Notes under the pieces: generated by a model | What the model was told of the DNA's origin: nothing | The model's input: only the letters and a program-made list of their open reading frames with translations | The model's database searches: none | In this document: positions 30,701-45,700 of the stretch, one piece after another | Numbering within the stretch: position 1 is the stretch's first letter | Layout: every line of letters starts with the position of its first letter | Position numbers and translations under genes: made by a program | Assembly (NCBI GenBank): GCA_963281255.1 | Contig: OY725492.1 | Location: forward strand, 744,001-808,000 | Direction: 5' to 3' | Origin: Aphrocallistes beatrix | Taxonomy: Eukaryota > Porifera > Hexactinellida > Sceptrulophora > Aphrocallistidae | Length of the DNA stretch: 64,000 bases

Positions 30701-33700
30701 CCAAAGAATGTGGAAGCACACTTCTAGCCCGTATGTGAGAGTTTTTTTTACTAATAATTTAATTAAAATACATCTTAGATTAATTTTTACATCAATTAAA
30801 GTCTGTAGGATGAAAATCGTGGATGTAATTTTGACTGTGTCATCATGATGACGTTAGCATAATTAATTAACATAATTTTGTAGTTATCTATTCTGAACAC
30901 TTTATACAATACACATATATGTATATTTCTATCTCTTATCATTTATTTGTATTAACCATTCATCATTATTGATGCGTCATCATAATGACATAAGCATAAT
31001 TAATTAAGATAATTTTGTTGAGACAGCTATATTAATTCTACACTTTATTAAACAATTGTTTATCTCGAACTATTAATTTCAACTCTAATAGGCATTTATC
31101 ATTAAAATTAGGCGATGATGACGCGACAAATTTTAAACCGCAAATTGCTCAGAGGTCCTATGTCCGATGGATCTAGGAATGAAATAGGTTTTAGAGGGCC
31201 TCATATTTCAGTAATGTTACCAATCTCAAGTTTCTGGCTCTTCTAGTTTTTGTGCAATAAGCAAAATAATCAAATCACAAAATGCTACGTAATGAAGATG
31301 ATCTAGCATATATTGAAAATCGTATGTGGAGGTGCACATCTACATATATGTCCGCAGCTTCACAAAAATTTCACGGTGATATCAACTTTGGTTTGCGCAA
31401 TACATACACCACCACCACTCATTTTAGTACTGTGCTACTATTTTAGTATTACAACTGTATTGGATCATAGATCCAATATAATAATATAGGAAGCACACTA
31501 AAAAACTGCTAAGTAGGATTAAGACCTAAAATGCCACACAGTACCCTCCTTACGAATAAAAATGCCACTATCACACTCAATTGAACACTATTTCAAACCT
31601 AAAATTACTTTCGCTGATCCTCCAATTTTAGGGCTTATTCCTACTTCTCACGTTTTAGGTCTTTTTCAGAATAATCGATGATCCCAAAATGGTTTACGCA
31701 AATACCATAATTCGTTAGCCGTGTATGTAGTAGGTGATGCCTGAACCAAATTTATAATTATCTTAATGAAATAAAAAAATCTTTTCTTCGCGCTTTATTC
31801 TTAAAATAACATCTTACAAATAATACTTTCGCGACAGCCACTCACCTGTATAGTTAAATACTTCAGTCAATATTTCTCCAGCAAAGATATAACCACATTG
31901 AAGTATAATCTGATATTTTATGGTTAAATTGAATTTCTCTAAGATCATTCCAACTTGTTCATAGGAGAAAGTATCGACAATGATCGTTTGGTTGGAGAAA
32001 ATGGAATATTCCAAGTCTTTTCTTTCTTGAGTATACAAGATGTCTTGTCCGAAGAATTTATAATGGAAAATCTGTGTTGAAAGTATCTTGAGTTCAATTA
32101 GATGCTCAGACGCAGATGGAGGGATCACTCTGTATATCTAAAACATACTATATCAATTTATGACAATGGGATGAAATCGATATCGAAATACAGTAGGACG
32201 TCAGTTATCCGAACGGGTCGGGACCGAGGGGGTTCGGATAACTGAAATGTTCGGATAACTGAAGTTGTAATGTAATTACATAGAAAAGTTGGTCAGTGGT
32301 ACTAATTAGTCATAATGATGAATATGGATAAAATACATATTGATCTATGTACGTATCATTTATAGTATATAAAATGATGGCAGGGTAGTACTTTCAATTC
32401 TCAACTCAAGGATGCATCATTTATAAATTCAGTATATTGTAGTTTGGTCAACCAAGGGGTTCGGATAACTGAAGTGTTCGGATAACTGAAGTGTTCGGAT
32501 AACTGACGTTCTACTGTGTATATAGTTAAATCATAGGAAAAACGTTTAAAATCTCTAGAATATTCTAATAATCAGATATTGCGAATAAAAAAATATCGAA
32601 AAGGTACCCAGTTTGCCTCCACCTGTCCCATGTGGTTACAATACTGACACCCCACAAATGCACCGCAATAAGTATGCATAGTCTGGCACAGTCGAACTTA
32701 TTTGAACAATAGCTGTGCTGCTCACTTGATTAAATATATAATGAGCTAATAAGAAAGTCACTGATTACCTATCAAATAAAATCAAAATTGAGTGTCTAGC
32801 TATTATAGCTTTCAAGATATAGCGAAAAATAGCTAAAATCGCGAAAAATGCATATCCATAGGAATGCAGGAATGAAGTAATGTTCCATAAATTTTCAAAT
32901 TTTATGTGTACTTTGATATGATCTTTGGTTGCTAAACAGTCCTAAGATATATCTTTCTTGCAAGATTGGATATAAAGGTCAATTCTGCATTTATCTCAAT
33001 GCACTTCTAACTTATCCCTGGTTCAAAAAAATTAGTTCGTTTCCGGTCCTTATCTAAAGTAGTATCACCATTTAAATCGAGGAATTTATCTCATTAGAAG
33101 TTAATAAAGAAGAAGAGTTAACTCACCCAGGAAGAAACAAACGTGTTTGATTCTTGTGAGAATGTGATATTGAGTGATCCATTGACAAAGTCATAAGCTA
33201 TAAAATACAAAGGATAATACGTACTAGTCTATATAGAACTTAAAAAGTGCATCTTGTTCAAATAGATTGTGCTTAATTGTCATCGTGTTAGATGACGTAC
33301 TTGTATTATGAGTAATAACAAGAAGATTTACACAAAAGCAATGAAAATTCTGATGAAAAATTAAACGTTAAATGAAATACTACAGTATTTAAACAAATTA
33401 TGTTAACCCACATGGCAAAATATCCTGATAACAAATGTATAAAGATTGATTAAGGCAGCCTTCACTAGGTGAGAGAGAGAAAGTGAAGTCATCTTTTGGT
33501 GAGAGCGAGCTAAAGTAGGAGAATATACTGCGTGTTGGTATACTGTCTATCTTGTGTATGACTGTTCCATTGAATAATAAGTCATATTCACACATCCCTG
33601 TTCCAGCTTGTGGAGTCTCCAATGAGAACGTAATGTTAAATTCGCATGTGTTAGGACTCAGTTGAAACTGCGTTAATGAACACTGAAGAACTTGACTTGG

Positions 33701-36700
33701 ATCTAAAAGTAGATTAATTAGAGCATTTATACCATATGCTTACATATTCCTGCTGGTTACATATTCAGATTGCATAAAACTTACTTGCTTCGTGAGTGCG
33801 TGCACAATTTGGAGAACTAAATTCACTGAATCCAACTCCGTTTTCAACCCGAATCATTACACAGTAGTTAATATCTGGTAGAAGTCCAGTGAGAGTTTCA
33901 GACAATTTGTTAATATTTATATCCAAAACTCTTTCAGCTGTATCCAACTCTGATCCACTATATCTAACTTGGTAACTTGTTAAAACTCCATTTTGATCAA
34001 TCAATTCAGGAGCATTCCATTCCACCTGTATTGCAGTGCTGTTTAAAGAATAAACTGTGAAGTTAACTGGAGGAGTTGAAGGAACTAGAAATAAATGTTT
34101 GTAGGTGAATATTATATATTATAAAAAGGTTATTGAGATAATACTATTAATAATATAGCATAGCTAATAATGAGTTGAATCAGGGAATTTTCTAGGAATC
34201 CGAGATGCTCATTTAGGCCAATGATTTTAAGGATAATCGTGTTAGAGGAGCGAAAATTTTGGAATGTTCTCCTATATCGTAATATTGTTCATTGATTCAG
34301 GAAAATGGACATTTTATGGGAATGAAATTAAGAACATGTTTCATATGAGTTGTATCAAACTCTGCGTAGAATATTCCACAAATAGCTGGCCAGAACGTGT
34401 TCAAATTTTAATTTTATATGTCAACCAACATAATTCAGTGAACAGCAACTTGTATAAATGAGGGTGATATGGGAAGCGAAATTAAACTTTATCAGTCATT
34501 ACACGATTGTAGAGGAAAATTTGCATGGAATAATAGCAAAGATGGTCCAAAATTCCGCCACAGAAGATGTTTACTTCAAATCGAAAAGTATAGGGAATCT
34601 AAAATAAACAACAGTATCTTCAAAAAAATTCAAACTATTATTTATAAACTTTTGATAAGTATAAAAGTATATACATGTACCCAAGTGTCTCATTATCATA
34701 AATCTTACTTGCTTCGTGAGTGCGTGCACAATTTGGAGGACTAAATTCACTGAATCCTGCTCCGTTTCCAACCCGAATCATTACACAGTAATACACATTC
34801 GGTAGAAGTCCAGTGAGAGTTTCAGACAATTTGTTAATATTTATATCCAAAACTCTTTCAGCTGTATCCAACACCGATCCATGATATTTAACTTGGTAAC
34901 TTGTTAAAACTCCATTTTGATCTATCAATTCAGGAACATTCCATTCTGCCTGTATCGCAGTACTGTTTAAAGAATAAACTGTGAAGTTAACTGGAGGAGT
35001 TGAAGGGACTAGAAATAAATGTATGTAGGTGAATATAATCATCATTAAATTGTCTCTTAAATAGTATTATTAATAGTAAGGTAAGATTAATATAGAATAT
35101 TTCTCCAATAACTTATCATAACATACTCAAATTTTAACAAAAACTACATTAACGAGACAATGTCTGATATGTTTTAAACCCTTGATATAAAAATAGAATT
35201 ACTCTGTCGAAAAGTAAAAGAATTAAATCACAAAATGCTCCCAACCAAGATGACTCCCCATATAGTGGAACCTCTATATAAATCAGGGATATCGGAACGG
35301 CGTTAACAAACCTACTCTGACATGCATTACACGTTTGAAGAGGTAAATTCGTATGTAATAATATCAAAGATGCTCTAAAATTTCCCCACTGAAGATGTTT
35401 AATACAAGTACAGATCGTAAATGATAGGGATATATGCTAATCTAAAATATGCAGCAGCATCTTGAAAAATTTCAAACCATTATGTTTTAAATTTTTAATG
35501 TGTCTCATTATGGATAAATCTTACTTGCTTCGTGAGTGCGTGCACAGTTTGGAGGGCTAAATTCACTGAATCCTGCTTGGTTTGCAACACGAATCATCAC
35601 ACAGTAATAAACATTTGGTAGAAGTCCAGTGAGAGTTTCAGACAATTTGTTAATATTTATATCCAAAACTCTTTCAGTTGTATCCAACACCGATCCATAA
35701 TATCTAACTTGGTAACTTGTTAAAACTCCATTTTGATCTATCAATTCAGGAGCATTCCATTCTGCCTGTATTGCAGTGCTGCTTAAAGAATAAACGGTGA
35801 AGCTAACTGGAGGAGTTGAAGGAACTAGAAAGAAATGTATGTAGGTGAATATGACACTAAATTGTCTCTTAACCCGAGCACGTCCAGGAATGTTGAATTG
35901 AAAGTGAAAGTTAATTGAAAGTAAACTGAAAATGAAAGTGAAAGCTGGGTCATTTCTATTTATACCTTTGACCCCAAGTAATCCTCGGGTTAATAGTAAG
36001 TTAAGATTAATCACTTGTTTGAAGAGGTAAATTCGTTTGGAAAAGACCAAAGATAGTCAAAAATAGAATCACTTAAGAGGTTCTGCAACCAATCAAAAAT
36101 GGTAAGAATAGGTACAATTCCAGCGGCTTTCAACATTTTTGGGCTGTGGACTCCTATAAAAAATTTCCTATATTCTGTGGATCCCCTCCTATTAACCGTA
36201 ACACAAAATTACGAATCCTGTGAACCACTAACTGGTCTATGGGCCCCAGGTTGGGAACCACTGTGCTATTCTATTTCATACAGCAGCATATTTTAATATA
36301 GTCAAAACTCGAATAGTGAACAGTACATCTTATTATAAAACCTTCAAATAGTGAACACTATTTTCAGGTTCCAATTATTTCCTCATCTAATAATATTAGC
36401 AAGAGCCTCTCTTTAATGAATAACACTATACTGTGAATAGTGAGTACTTTATTTGAACATTGTATATGTACCACAATTAGAATGAATTTTAATTAAATTA
36501 GTGATCATGGGTTAGGTTTCTGAATATTTATAACCTTCGCATGCCTAGGAATGTTGAAGTGAAAGTGAAAGTTAATTGAAAATAAACTGAAAGTGAAAAT
36601 GAAAGTGGGGTCATTTCTATTTATACCTTTGAACCCAAGGCATTCCAGGGTATTACTCTACGTTTACTCTGGGGTCCAAGGTATAAATAGAAAAATCCCA

Positions 36701-39700
36701 CTTTCATTTTCAATTTCAATTCACTTTCAATTAACTTTCACTTTCAATTCAACATTCCTGGGAAACGTAGGGTTAATAATCGGTGTTGTTCTTATGAAAA
36801 TCGTGAAAAATAAATGTCATAGACTACTAGTATGTTAAGAATCAATTGGTATATACCGTAGATATGGATATAGTGATAATGCCGGGAGAAGGAATTTTTT
36901 GGTTAAATTATCACAATAACCAATACATCACTATATCTAATAAGATTTGTGTGAAATCAGGGGCGTAGGAAGGGGGAGGGAAGAAGCGGGAAATCTCTCT
37001 TAGATTCTCCTGGGTCAAGTTAAGTTGTAAGTCTAAGCTAGAACAAAGAATAACTGTCACATAATCATGATGTATATTTACCTCCAAATAAAAGGTAAAT
37101 TTGTGGAAATAATTGCTCATTTGAGACAAAGAAAACCAGCTGGAGTAGATTGTTGGATCTGTAAAGAAAGCTAGATCTGCAATCGGAGTTAATATTATTT
37201 GTAGAAAGAACATAAATTATTGATTTTTTAAATAAAATAAATTTAAAGCAAAATATTGAATTAAAATTGTATATATAAATCATCATACAATTATTACAGC
37301 ATAATGAAATTTCACTGTTATACTATTTAAATGGAACCATTATAATGAACAAAAATCCGGTCTCGAGGGAATTTACTAAACGTATTCACTACATACAAGC
37401 TTAACTGTATTTTGATTCATATATGAGTTATTATGCATAAATCTTACTTGCTTCGTGAGTACGTGCACAACTTGGAGAACTAAATTCACCGAATCCTGCT
37501 CCGTTTTCAACCCGAATCACTACACAGTAAATAATATTTGGTAGAAGTCCAGTCAGAATAGCAGCAAATGTGTCAACACTTCTATCCAAAAATCTTTCAG
37601 CTGTATCTAACACCAATCCATTATATTTAACTTGGTATCTTGTTAAAAGTCCATTTTGATCTATCAATTCAGGAGCATCCCATTCTATCTGTATCGCAGT
37701 GCTGCTTAAGGTAAATACTGTGATGTTAACTGGAGGTGTTGAAGGAACTACTAGAAATAGATGCATATATGTAGTATGCGAATATAAAATAGATTTTTAA
37801 GATAGCACTATTATAGTAGCATCAGTCGTTTCTTATTAAACTTTTAAGCACGAACGGGATGAACTTTTCAATTTTGCAATTTGTAATTTTATAAATTCAA
37901 TATTTATAATACTAGTACTTGTCTGTTTAATTAACGCGTTAATTTCGCTAAAGAACACATTATTTGAAAATTGCAAAATAATGCTTATTTCGGGGGAAAA
38001 AATATTTTAGTTCAAAATTTGTAATTCTGACTGGGAGGTCTTTTTTTATTAATCTCAGGCATTTATACAAATTCAGATTCAGTGACAGGAAGAATCGCGA
38101 GCTACTACCGTTTACCAACCAAACGAAACGCCAGGAACATCTCAGAAATTGCAAAGTCTGTAAACGCAAAACAGGTTAACAGAAACATCGCATATGTACA
38201 GAGAGCTGTTATTAGTACAACGCGGATCTAGCGAAGAAAGAAGTTCATCATCATCCTAACTACTAAGAAAACAGTTGAGATGATATTCAGTGTCTTCAAC
38301 CGTTTTGGTTACAACAATCCAGCAGGTACATTTTATTGGATACATCTGACTTTTAAAATTACGTGATTATAACGCGGAAATATTTTCACCACAAAAAGTC
38401 AATGTCAGATTGAAATAGAATTTAAAATGAAGCTGATATCATCTAATGAATCTAACTTGATATAAAATGGAATTAGATTTTGCTGAAAGGACAAATTGAG
38501 AGTAAAATGGAGTCATAAAATACTGCATAACCAAGATGATTTAGTACAGAGATTGCCGGTTATAAGAACACCGTTCGGAACTGCATATAGCAATGTTCTT
38601 ATAACCAGCATAAATTATATGGAATATATGCCAACTGTTTTCTAGTATAATGTTCTTATATCCGGCATCTACTGTATACAGTGAACCTCGATTAATAAAG
38701 GGGACATAAACCATAGATGTAAATTCGTATGGAAAAGAGCAAAAATAGCCTAAATTGCAAGAGGTTATTTTGCCATAAATGATTTTGAAAGGGAAAGTGC
38801 TGATCTACTAAAATAATAATGCAAGACAATCCGAACAACTATTTACCAATGATCGAAAAAAAAGGTTGAAAATTGAAACTACATGAATTCAATGAGAAAT
38901 TACCAATAATGTATTTCTAATGTATATTAAGGTTATTTTTTCCTTATGAATGCTTTTTAACGAGGTATCTCAATCTTATTGAGAGATACAATATTACAAC
39001 ATCGATTTAAAATGTAAAGTAGAATATAATTATGACATGTAAGAATATATTTCATTATACTTAATTCTTACTTGATTCATGAGTGCGTGCACAAATTGAA
39101 GAACTAAATTCACTGAATCCAGCTCCGTTTTCAACTCTAATTATTACACAATAATAAGTATCTGGTAGGAGTCCAGACAGAATTACAGACATCGTGTTAA
39201 TACTTAGATTCAAAACTATATCAGCTAATTCCAACTCTGAGCCATTATATCTAACTTGGTAACTTGTTAAAACTCCATTTTGATCTATCAATTCAGGAGC
39301 ATTCCATTCTGCCTGTATCGCAGTGCTGTTTAAAGAAAATACTGCCAAGTTAACTGGAGGACTTGAAGGAACTAGAAATAGATGGATGTAAAAAACACAT
39401 GAATTTTTTGTCAAAATGTATGCTAATATACTTTTTTAATTATTTCCTAATATTTATAAGTACATATGTGTAATTATAAATACAAAGCTGTGCAATGTTA
39501 CATGATTTAACATCACTCACCATCATCATATGTGATGATGATCAATGATGAAATGTTTATAATTTTAACCTAACCATAAATATGTCGTTAAAGGATTCAA
39601 AACTGAGTAATTTGAATGTGTCACTTGTAGTAATTCCTACTTAGCGGTGTACCGAACATACTTCTAGTGGTGCCTATGTTTGGTACACCGCTAAGTAGCT

Positions 39701-42700
39701 TACATAGGAATATATACTATATACTAGCATCACTTCTATATCCTGTAATTGATTCATAATACTAAAATAATATCATTACTTTTGACTTATGTAGCGGTAA
39801 TCTTCGATAAGAACGAGTATTTTTAAAGTATCGACATAATATACCTGGGATATGAGATTTTTTATTGAGGTACAAAATATTCTTCACGAGACAACGAAAT
39901 ATAAGATCCATCATTGCAAATAAATTGAGAAATACACGCCATTGGAATGCAAAATAAATAAGATAATCCTCTCTATTTTTGATTAAAACGAGGTATCGGA
40001 TGTTCGATCATTTATCTATGTACAATACATCAGCAAAATTTGTTGTAGAACTTTACCCTGTAGTTCCCAAATTCTCAATTCTATACTTTGAAACCAGTGG
40101 TGCACTGTAATAATGAAGTAATGCATATGAAATTGAATATGACAATATATAAATCGAAAATTGTAAGGACATATGCTAATCTATTAAATATATAGCAGCA
40201 TCTAAGATAATTGGTTTTATATCTCTCATACATATATCTTACTTGCTTCGTGAGTGCGTGCACAATTTGGAGAACTAAATTCACTCAATCCTGCTCTGTT
40301 TTCAACTTGAATCATTACACAGTAATAAACATTTGGTAGAAGTCCAGTCAGAATTACAGACATCGTGTTAATACTTAGATTCAAAGATCTTTCAGTTGTA
40401 TCCAACACTGATCCAAGATGTCTAACTTGGTAACTTGTTAAAACTCCATTTTGATCTATCAATTCAGGAGCATTCCATTCTACTTGTATCGCAGTGCTGT
40501 TTAAGGAATATACTGAGATGTTAACTGGAGAAGTTGAAGGAACTAGAAATAGATGTATGCAGAAGTGAATAAAACACTTTTAATTAAGGTTAAATTAATA
40601 TAGAGGTCAAATAAGAAATTTTTTTAAAACGCCCACTTTTGGGAGGGAATGATGTTGAAATTTTTGTTTTCCATCAAAAACCCACCAAGCACCCTTTGGA
40701 GGCATTTTAACCTAAAATATCTACTTGACTCAACTTTGAATACATATTTTAACAAAATTCCCAAACTCGAATCCTTAGTGGCTGTCATAACAGAGTGATG
40801 AGCCATCATTTTTTGATGAAAGTCGCATCATATGTGAGGTATGTTAGTATACAGATTCTATTAAAATTTCAGCCTTCTATCTCCTATAATGGCTGAGTTA
40901 TGCTCGAATAACTGTGTTGCTTAACTTTTAAAAATGTGACAATGACGTCATAATTCCATGATGAGTCGACATTTTGCTCTGAACTCAGAACTTACTGGAG
41001 CCATAGCCAAAAGACTCCCACATGCCAAAAATCAGCCTTCTGCGCCCGGCAGTTTCTTCAATCAATTCGTTATATATATATATATCCCCAACTTGACGAG
41101 GAATGTTGAATTGAAAGTGAAAGTTAATTGAAAGTGAATTGAAATTGAAAATGAAAGTGGGGTCATTTCTATTTATACCTTTGACCCCACGTCAAATTAG
41201 GGATATATATATATATACAATAATCGAGTTTTAATAGTAAGGATGTTATCCACCATTTTCAAAGATTTCCCCTCAAAGTGACGCTACGTGGTCTCTACAA
41301 AATCACTGGTTTCGATTTCCCAAAAATATCTTTTAAGGTAGTTATGATGCTTCAAAATCATAATTTAACCAAAACTCGGACCTTTTGAATATGATGCCAT
41401 AACTACCTTAAAAGACTAAGATTAATTAAACCCATTAATCGACATCAAGTAATATTTTATCAACATTTACAAATCGGGATGCAATTCAGGTCTTGTACAT
41501 AATATGCGGATCCCATGGATCATCTTGATCTCCAAGTTTCATGCCAAAATAGGCACAATCACGTTTAACAAAATCAGTAATAGATCTGTTCTTTAAGGGC
41601 GTATTCGCCACAAATGTAGCAAAACTCATCAGGGTGGTTAGAGCAGCTTCTTCGTAATGAAATCATTGTTTTAATGGTACTCAGGGGCGTAAACTCGGGA
41701 TGGGAATTTTTGGGGTCATTTTGGACAAATCGTATTCTGGGGGTCACTACGAAAGTTTCTGGATTAATATTTAAAATAATTGAGATTAACGATACAAAAT
41801 TTAAATAACTTCTCGAAGTTATTACCCACAACATTCTAGGCAACGTTTCATCCCTTTAAACCGTGTATTAAAGTATTTTGACCATATTTCGTGAGGTGTG
41901 TCCAAAACTACGCTTGATATGTCTGGCCTATTCATGGGTTGAAAAATATCTCCGTCCATAGCCTACTGCATATATATACAGTAGGCTATGCTCCATCTTA
42001 AATTTTCCTTGGCTATAAGAAACAGAAAAATGTGGTAAGGAAAAGTAGGAAAAATAAGTCGAATTGGGGAGCAGAGTGACTCCATTTCCATCAAAAAGTC
42101 GATAGTCTTGGCAGCGATACATCATAACGCCAGAATGACACCCTCAATTCTGTTCTTGGACGCCCAGATCTCAAGAATGAAGCACACTGGGGTACGAATG
42201 TCGAAATACCAATTGGCAGTCATTGTATTTTGTTCCTGAAGTTGAATAGAAACAGTGTGACCCTACTTTGAAAATAAACTATCCATCATTTGCCTATCGA
42301 CGCTACGAGATTGTTGAATTTTAAGGGAGCTGCTTCACCAGGTGATATGCTAGATCGCGTTTAGTCTCAGGATCAGATGTCATAAACACGTTTCGAATGT
42401 CCTTCGTCATACCTCTTAAGCGGATATTCGCAAAAATCCACCCATTTCTCCTTTTTTAGCAAATATTAGTTGATGCGGGACTCATCGAGCTGCAAACTTA
42501 CTCAAGCCTAAATACTCGTGTTAAATCTTATTCAATGAAGTCGATGAAATGCCAAGTTCCCCCTCTATCTCGATGTAGATTAATCATGGATCCGCACTCA
42601 CTAATTTCCTCACTGCCTCGACCAAATCTTCGTGGACCGCCGGTGAAGGCAGTCCAGGCCGCGGTTCGACTAGAAGTGAGTCTCTGCCACGTCTAAATTA

Positions 42701-45700
42701 AGCAAACCCAACTAAAAACTGCTAATCTTGAGAGAGAAGCATTCCAAATGTTTTAAACAAAAGTCAATGAGATTCTCAGGCAGATAAGCACCTCTTGTAG
42801 TCATAGAAAATTATCGCTCTAAACCCTCTTCTTTCAATCTTCATGGCAATATATGAAATATTTCGAAACTATTCAGAATTGAGGTTACATAAAATCCGTA
42901 AAACTATCGGTAGAGATTCGAAATTTGATCTATAGTATCTAATTTATGGCTCTAAATAATTACCGATTATTGGAATGATATCTATTCGATAACTGAGCTA
43001 GTCCAGAAACTTTCGTAGTGACCCTCGTAAGGATAATAGAAGATAATAGCCTTCGACAAATTATTGGTAGGGCCATCGCCCTACCAACCCTACCGGAGCC
43101 TACGCCTATGGTACTAAGGAAGTTAATTTTGATGGGAAAATAATTTCTGAAATCTTTATCTCCCTCATTCCCCACTTCGAGATTCATTCGTATGAAAACG
43201 AATAAAGAAGGCCTAAATTTGCCCCACATAAAGAGGTCCCCAAATATAGAGACCCCACTTATAGAGTTTCTACTGTATTTTGTATAATTCCTGGAAATAT
43301 CAGGTATTTTCCATCAGTTTTTATGCATAATGCCTGAAATTTTCAGGTTTTTACATAATAACTGATTTGACGTTTTAACGGTAACATATACAAGTCAACG
43401 AAGAAATGCCCGAGTTACGTACTTTGGAGTTCAATCTATTTAATATGCGTGTTAATATATTGTTATTATTTTATTTTATGTAAAGTGGAACTGCATTGTT
43501 GAATAGGGTTCAATTAGAAGCAGGGCTACGTAGGCTATAGCCTACAGGTTATTCTGATGGACAGGCCCAAATGGACAGTCCTCTGATTTTGGAAAACTTA
43601 TATACTTATATAAATGAGTGAATTCTGCCTAGCGAAAATAAACTTTCTCAGTCATTACACGCTTGTAGAGGTAATTCGTATGGACAAAAAGCAAAGAAGG
43701 TCAAATTCGTTCTATTATTACACATGGGAAATTATAGGGATAGGTGCTAAACTAAAATATGCAGCAGCATCAATAATTCAAATCGTTATATTTTAAAGTT
43801 TTAACATGTGTATATACATATATACTCATTATGCATAAATCTTACTTGCTTCGTGAGTGCGTGCACAATTTGGAAAACTAAATTCACTGAATCCTGCTCC
43901 GTTTTCAACCCGAATCATTACACAATAATAAACATTTGGTAGAAGTCCAGTGAGAGTTTCAGACAATTTGTTAGTATTTATATCCAAAAATCTTTCAGTT
44001 GTATCCAACACCGATCCACTATATCTGACTTGGTATCGTGTTAAAACTCCATTTTGATCTATCAATTCAGGAGCATTCCATTCTGTCTGTATCGCCGTGC
44101 TGCTTATGGAATAAACTGTCAAGTTGAGTGGAGGAGTTGAAGGAGCTAGAAATAAATATATGGTTAAAAAGTACAGTTAAAGCCTGTATTACAGTACAGT
44201 AGAACCTCGATTATCCGAACAGTACGAGTACCACGTCTATGAATATTTTTCGATCGAATTTGAAAAAATAATGCGTCCGGAAAACTGGAATAAGATGCTC
44301 GCATAACTGAAATACACTGCAATATCTATTTTACGAACTACTCGGTGGACTCAAACTGTTTGTAAATCGATCATCCTTAGTAACTGAATTTATATAACAC
44401 CGTTTAATCAATCAAATTACAGGGGAAATGCTACTTGTTTCATCCTTCATAGGTTTAATTCAAGGTCTAATAAACCTTAATTTTAGATAGTTCTCCAATT
44501 TAACTTTGTTATTCATCAATGTCTTTGAAATTTTGAACATTAATTTGTGTTCAAAAAAAAAGGGAAACAAATAAGTATCTAGCAAATGTACTTCCATCAA
44601 TACCTTGAATTGAGTAGCTATGGTTGTTTGAAAGTTTATTTCATAATATGATATAAAACAGAGGCCGGCAAGCGGCAACCTTTTGAATGAAGTGTGCCAA
44701 CTTTCCTATAATGTCAATATATTTATGACCTTGTGTGCCAGTGGCACGCCTGCCTAGGGTAATCGGTACTTGAATATGCATAAATGTCGGTCTGTCGACC
44801 CACATGTATTTTCAACTCTGCGTGCCATCAATTTAGGCTCGCGTGCCATAGGCTGCTGACCCCTGGTATACAACTTCCACAAATACTTCCTGTATTAATA
44901 TATTGCATTGTAGATCTAATATAATACGTAGGGCATTAGTCGATTGTGAAAAAGAAGATCGCGATCCTGATTCCGATCTTAGCTGATTTTATGATCGGCA
45001 ATCCCGATCGAGATTTCATATTTATAGTACATCTTTAATTCTGCATAAATCTTACCTGTTTCGTGAGTGCGTGTACAATTTGTAGAACTAAATTCACTGA
45101 ATCCTGCTCCGTTTTCAACACGAATCATCACACAGTAATACACATTTGGTAGAAGTCCAGTCAGAATTACAGACATCGTGTTAATACTTAGATTCAAAGA
45201 TCTTTCAGCTGTATCCAACTCTGATCCATTATATCTAACTTGGTAACTTGTTAAAACTCCATTTTGATCTATCAATTCAGGAGCATTCCATTCTGCCTGT
45301 ATCGCAGTGCTGTTTAAAGCAAATACTGTCAAGTTGACTGGAGGAGTTGAAGGAACTACAAATAAAATATGTAGGTGAATATACTAAGACTCTAAATAGG
45401 TATTTGAGATAAGTAGTATAGAATCATTAACATAGCATCATGTTTTAATATTTTGACATGTATATACTATAATTAATTATGCATAAATCTTACTAGCTTC
45501 GAGAGTGCGTGCACAATTTGGAGAACTTAATTCACTCAATCCTGCTCTGTTTCCCACGCGAACCATTACACAGTAATAAACACTTGGTAGAAGTCCAGTT
45601 AGAATTACAGACGTCGTGTTAATACTTAGAAACAGAAATCTTTCAGTTGTATCCAACACCGATCCATTATATCTAACTTGGTAACTTGTTAAAACTCCAT

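Noticed and set aside
41574..41843. 89-codon ORF at the mariner end as a gene
   Set aside because: It covers the mariner terminus and the transposase tail relic in part; the reading is explained by the dead element.
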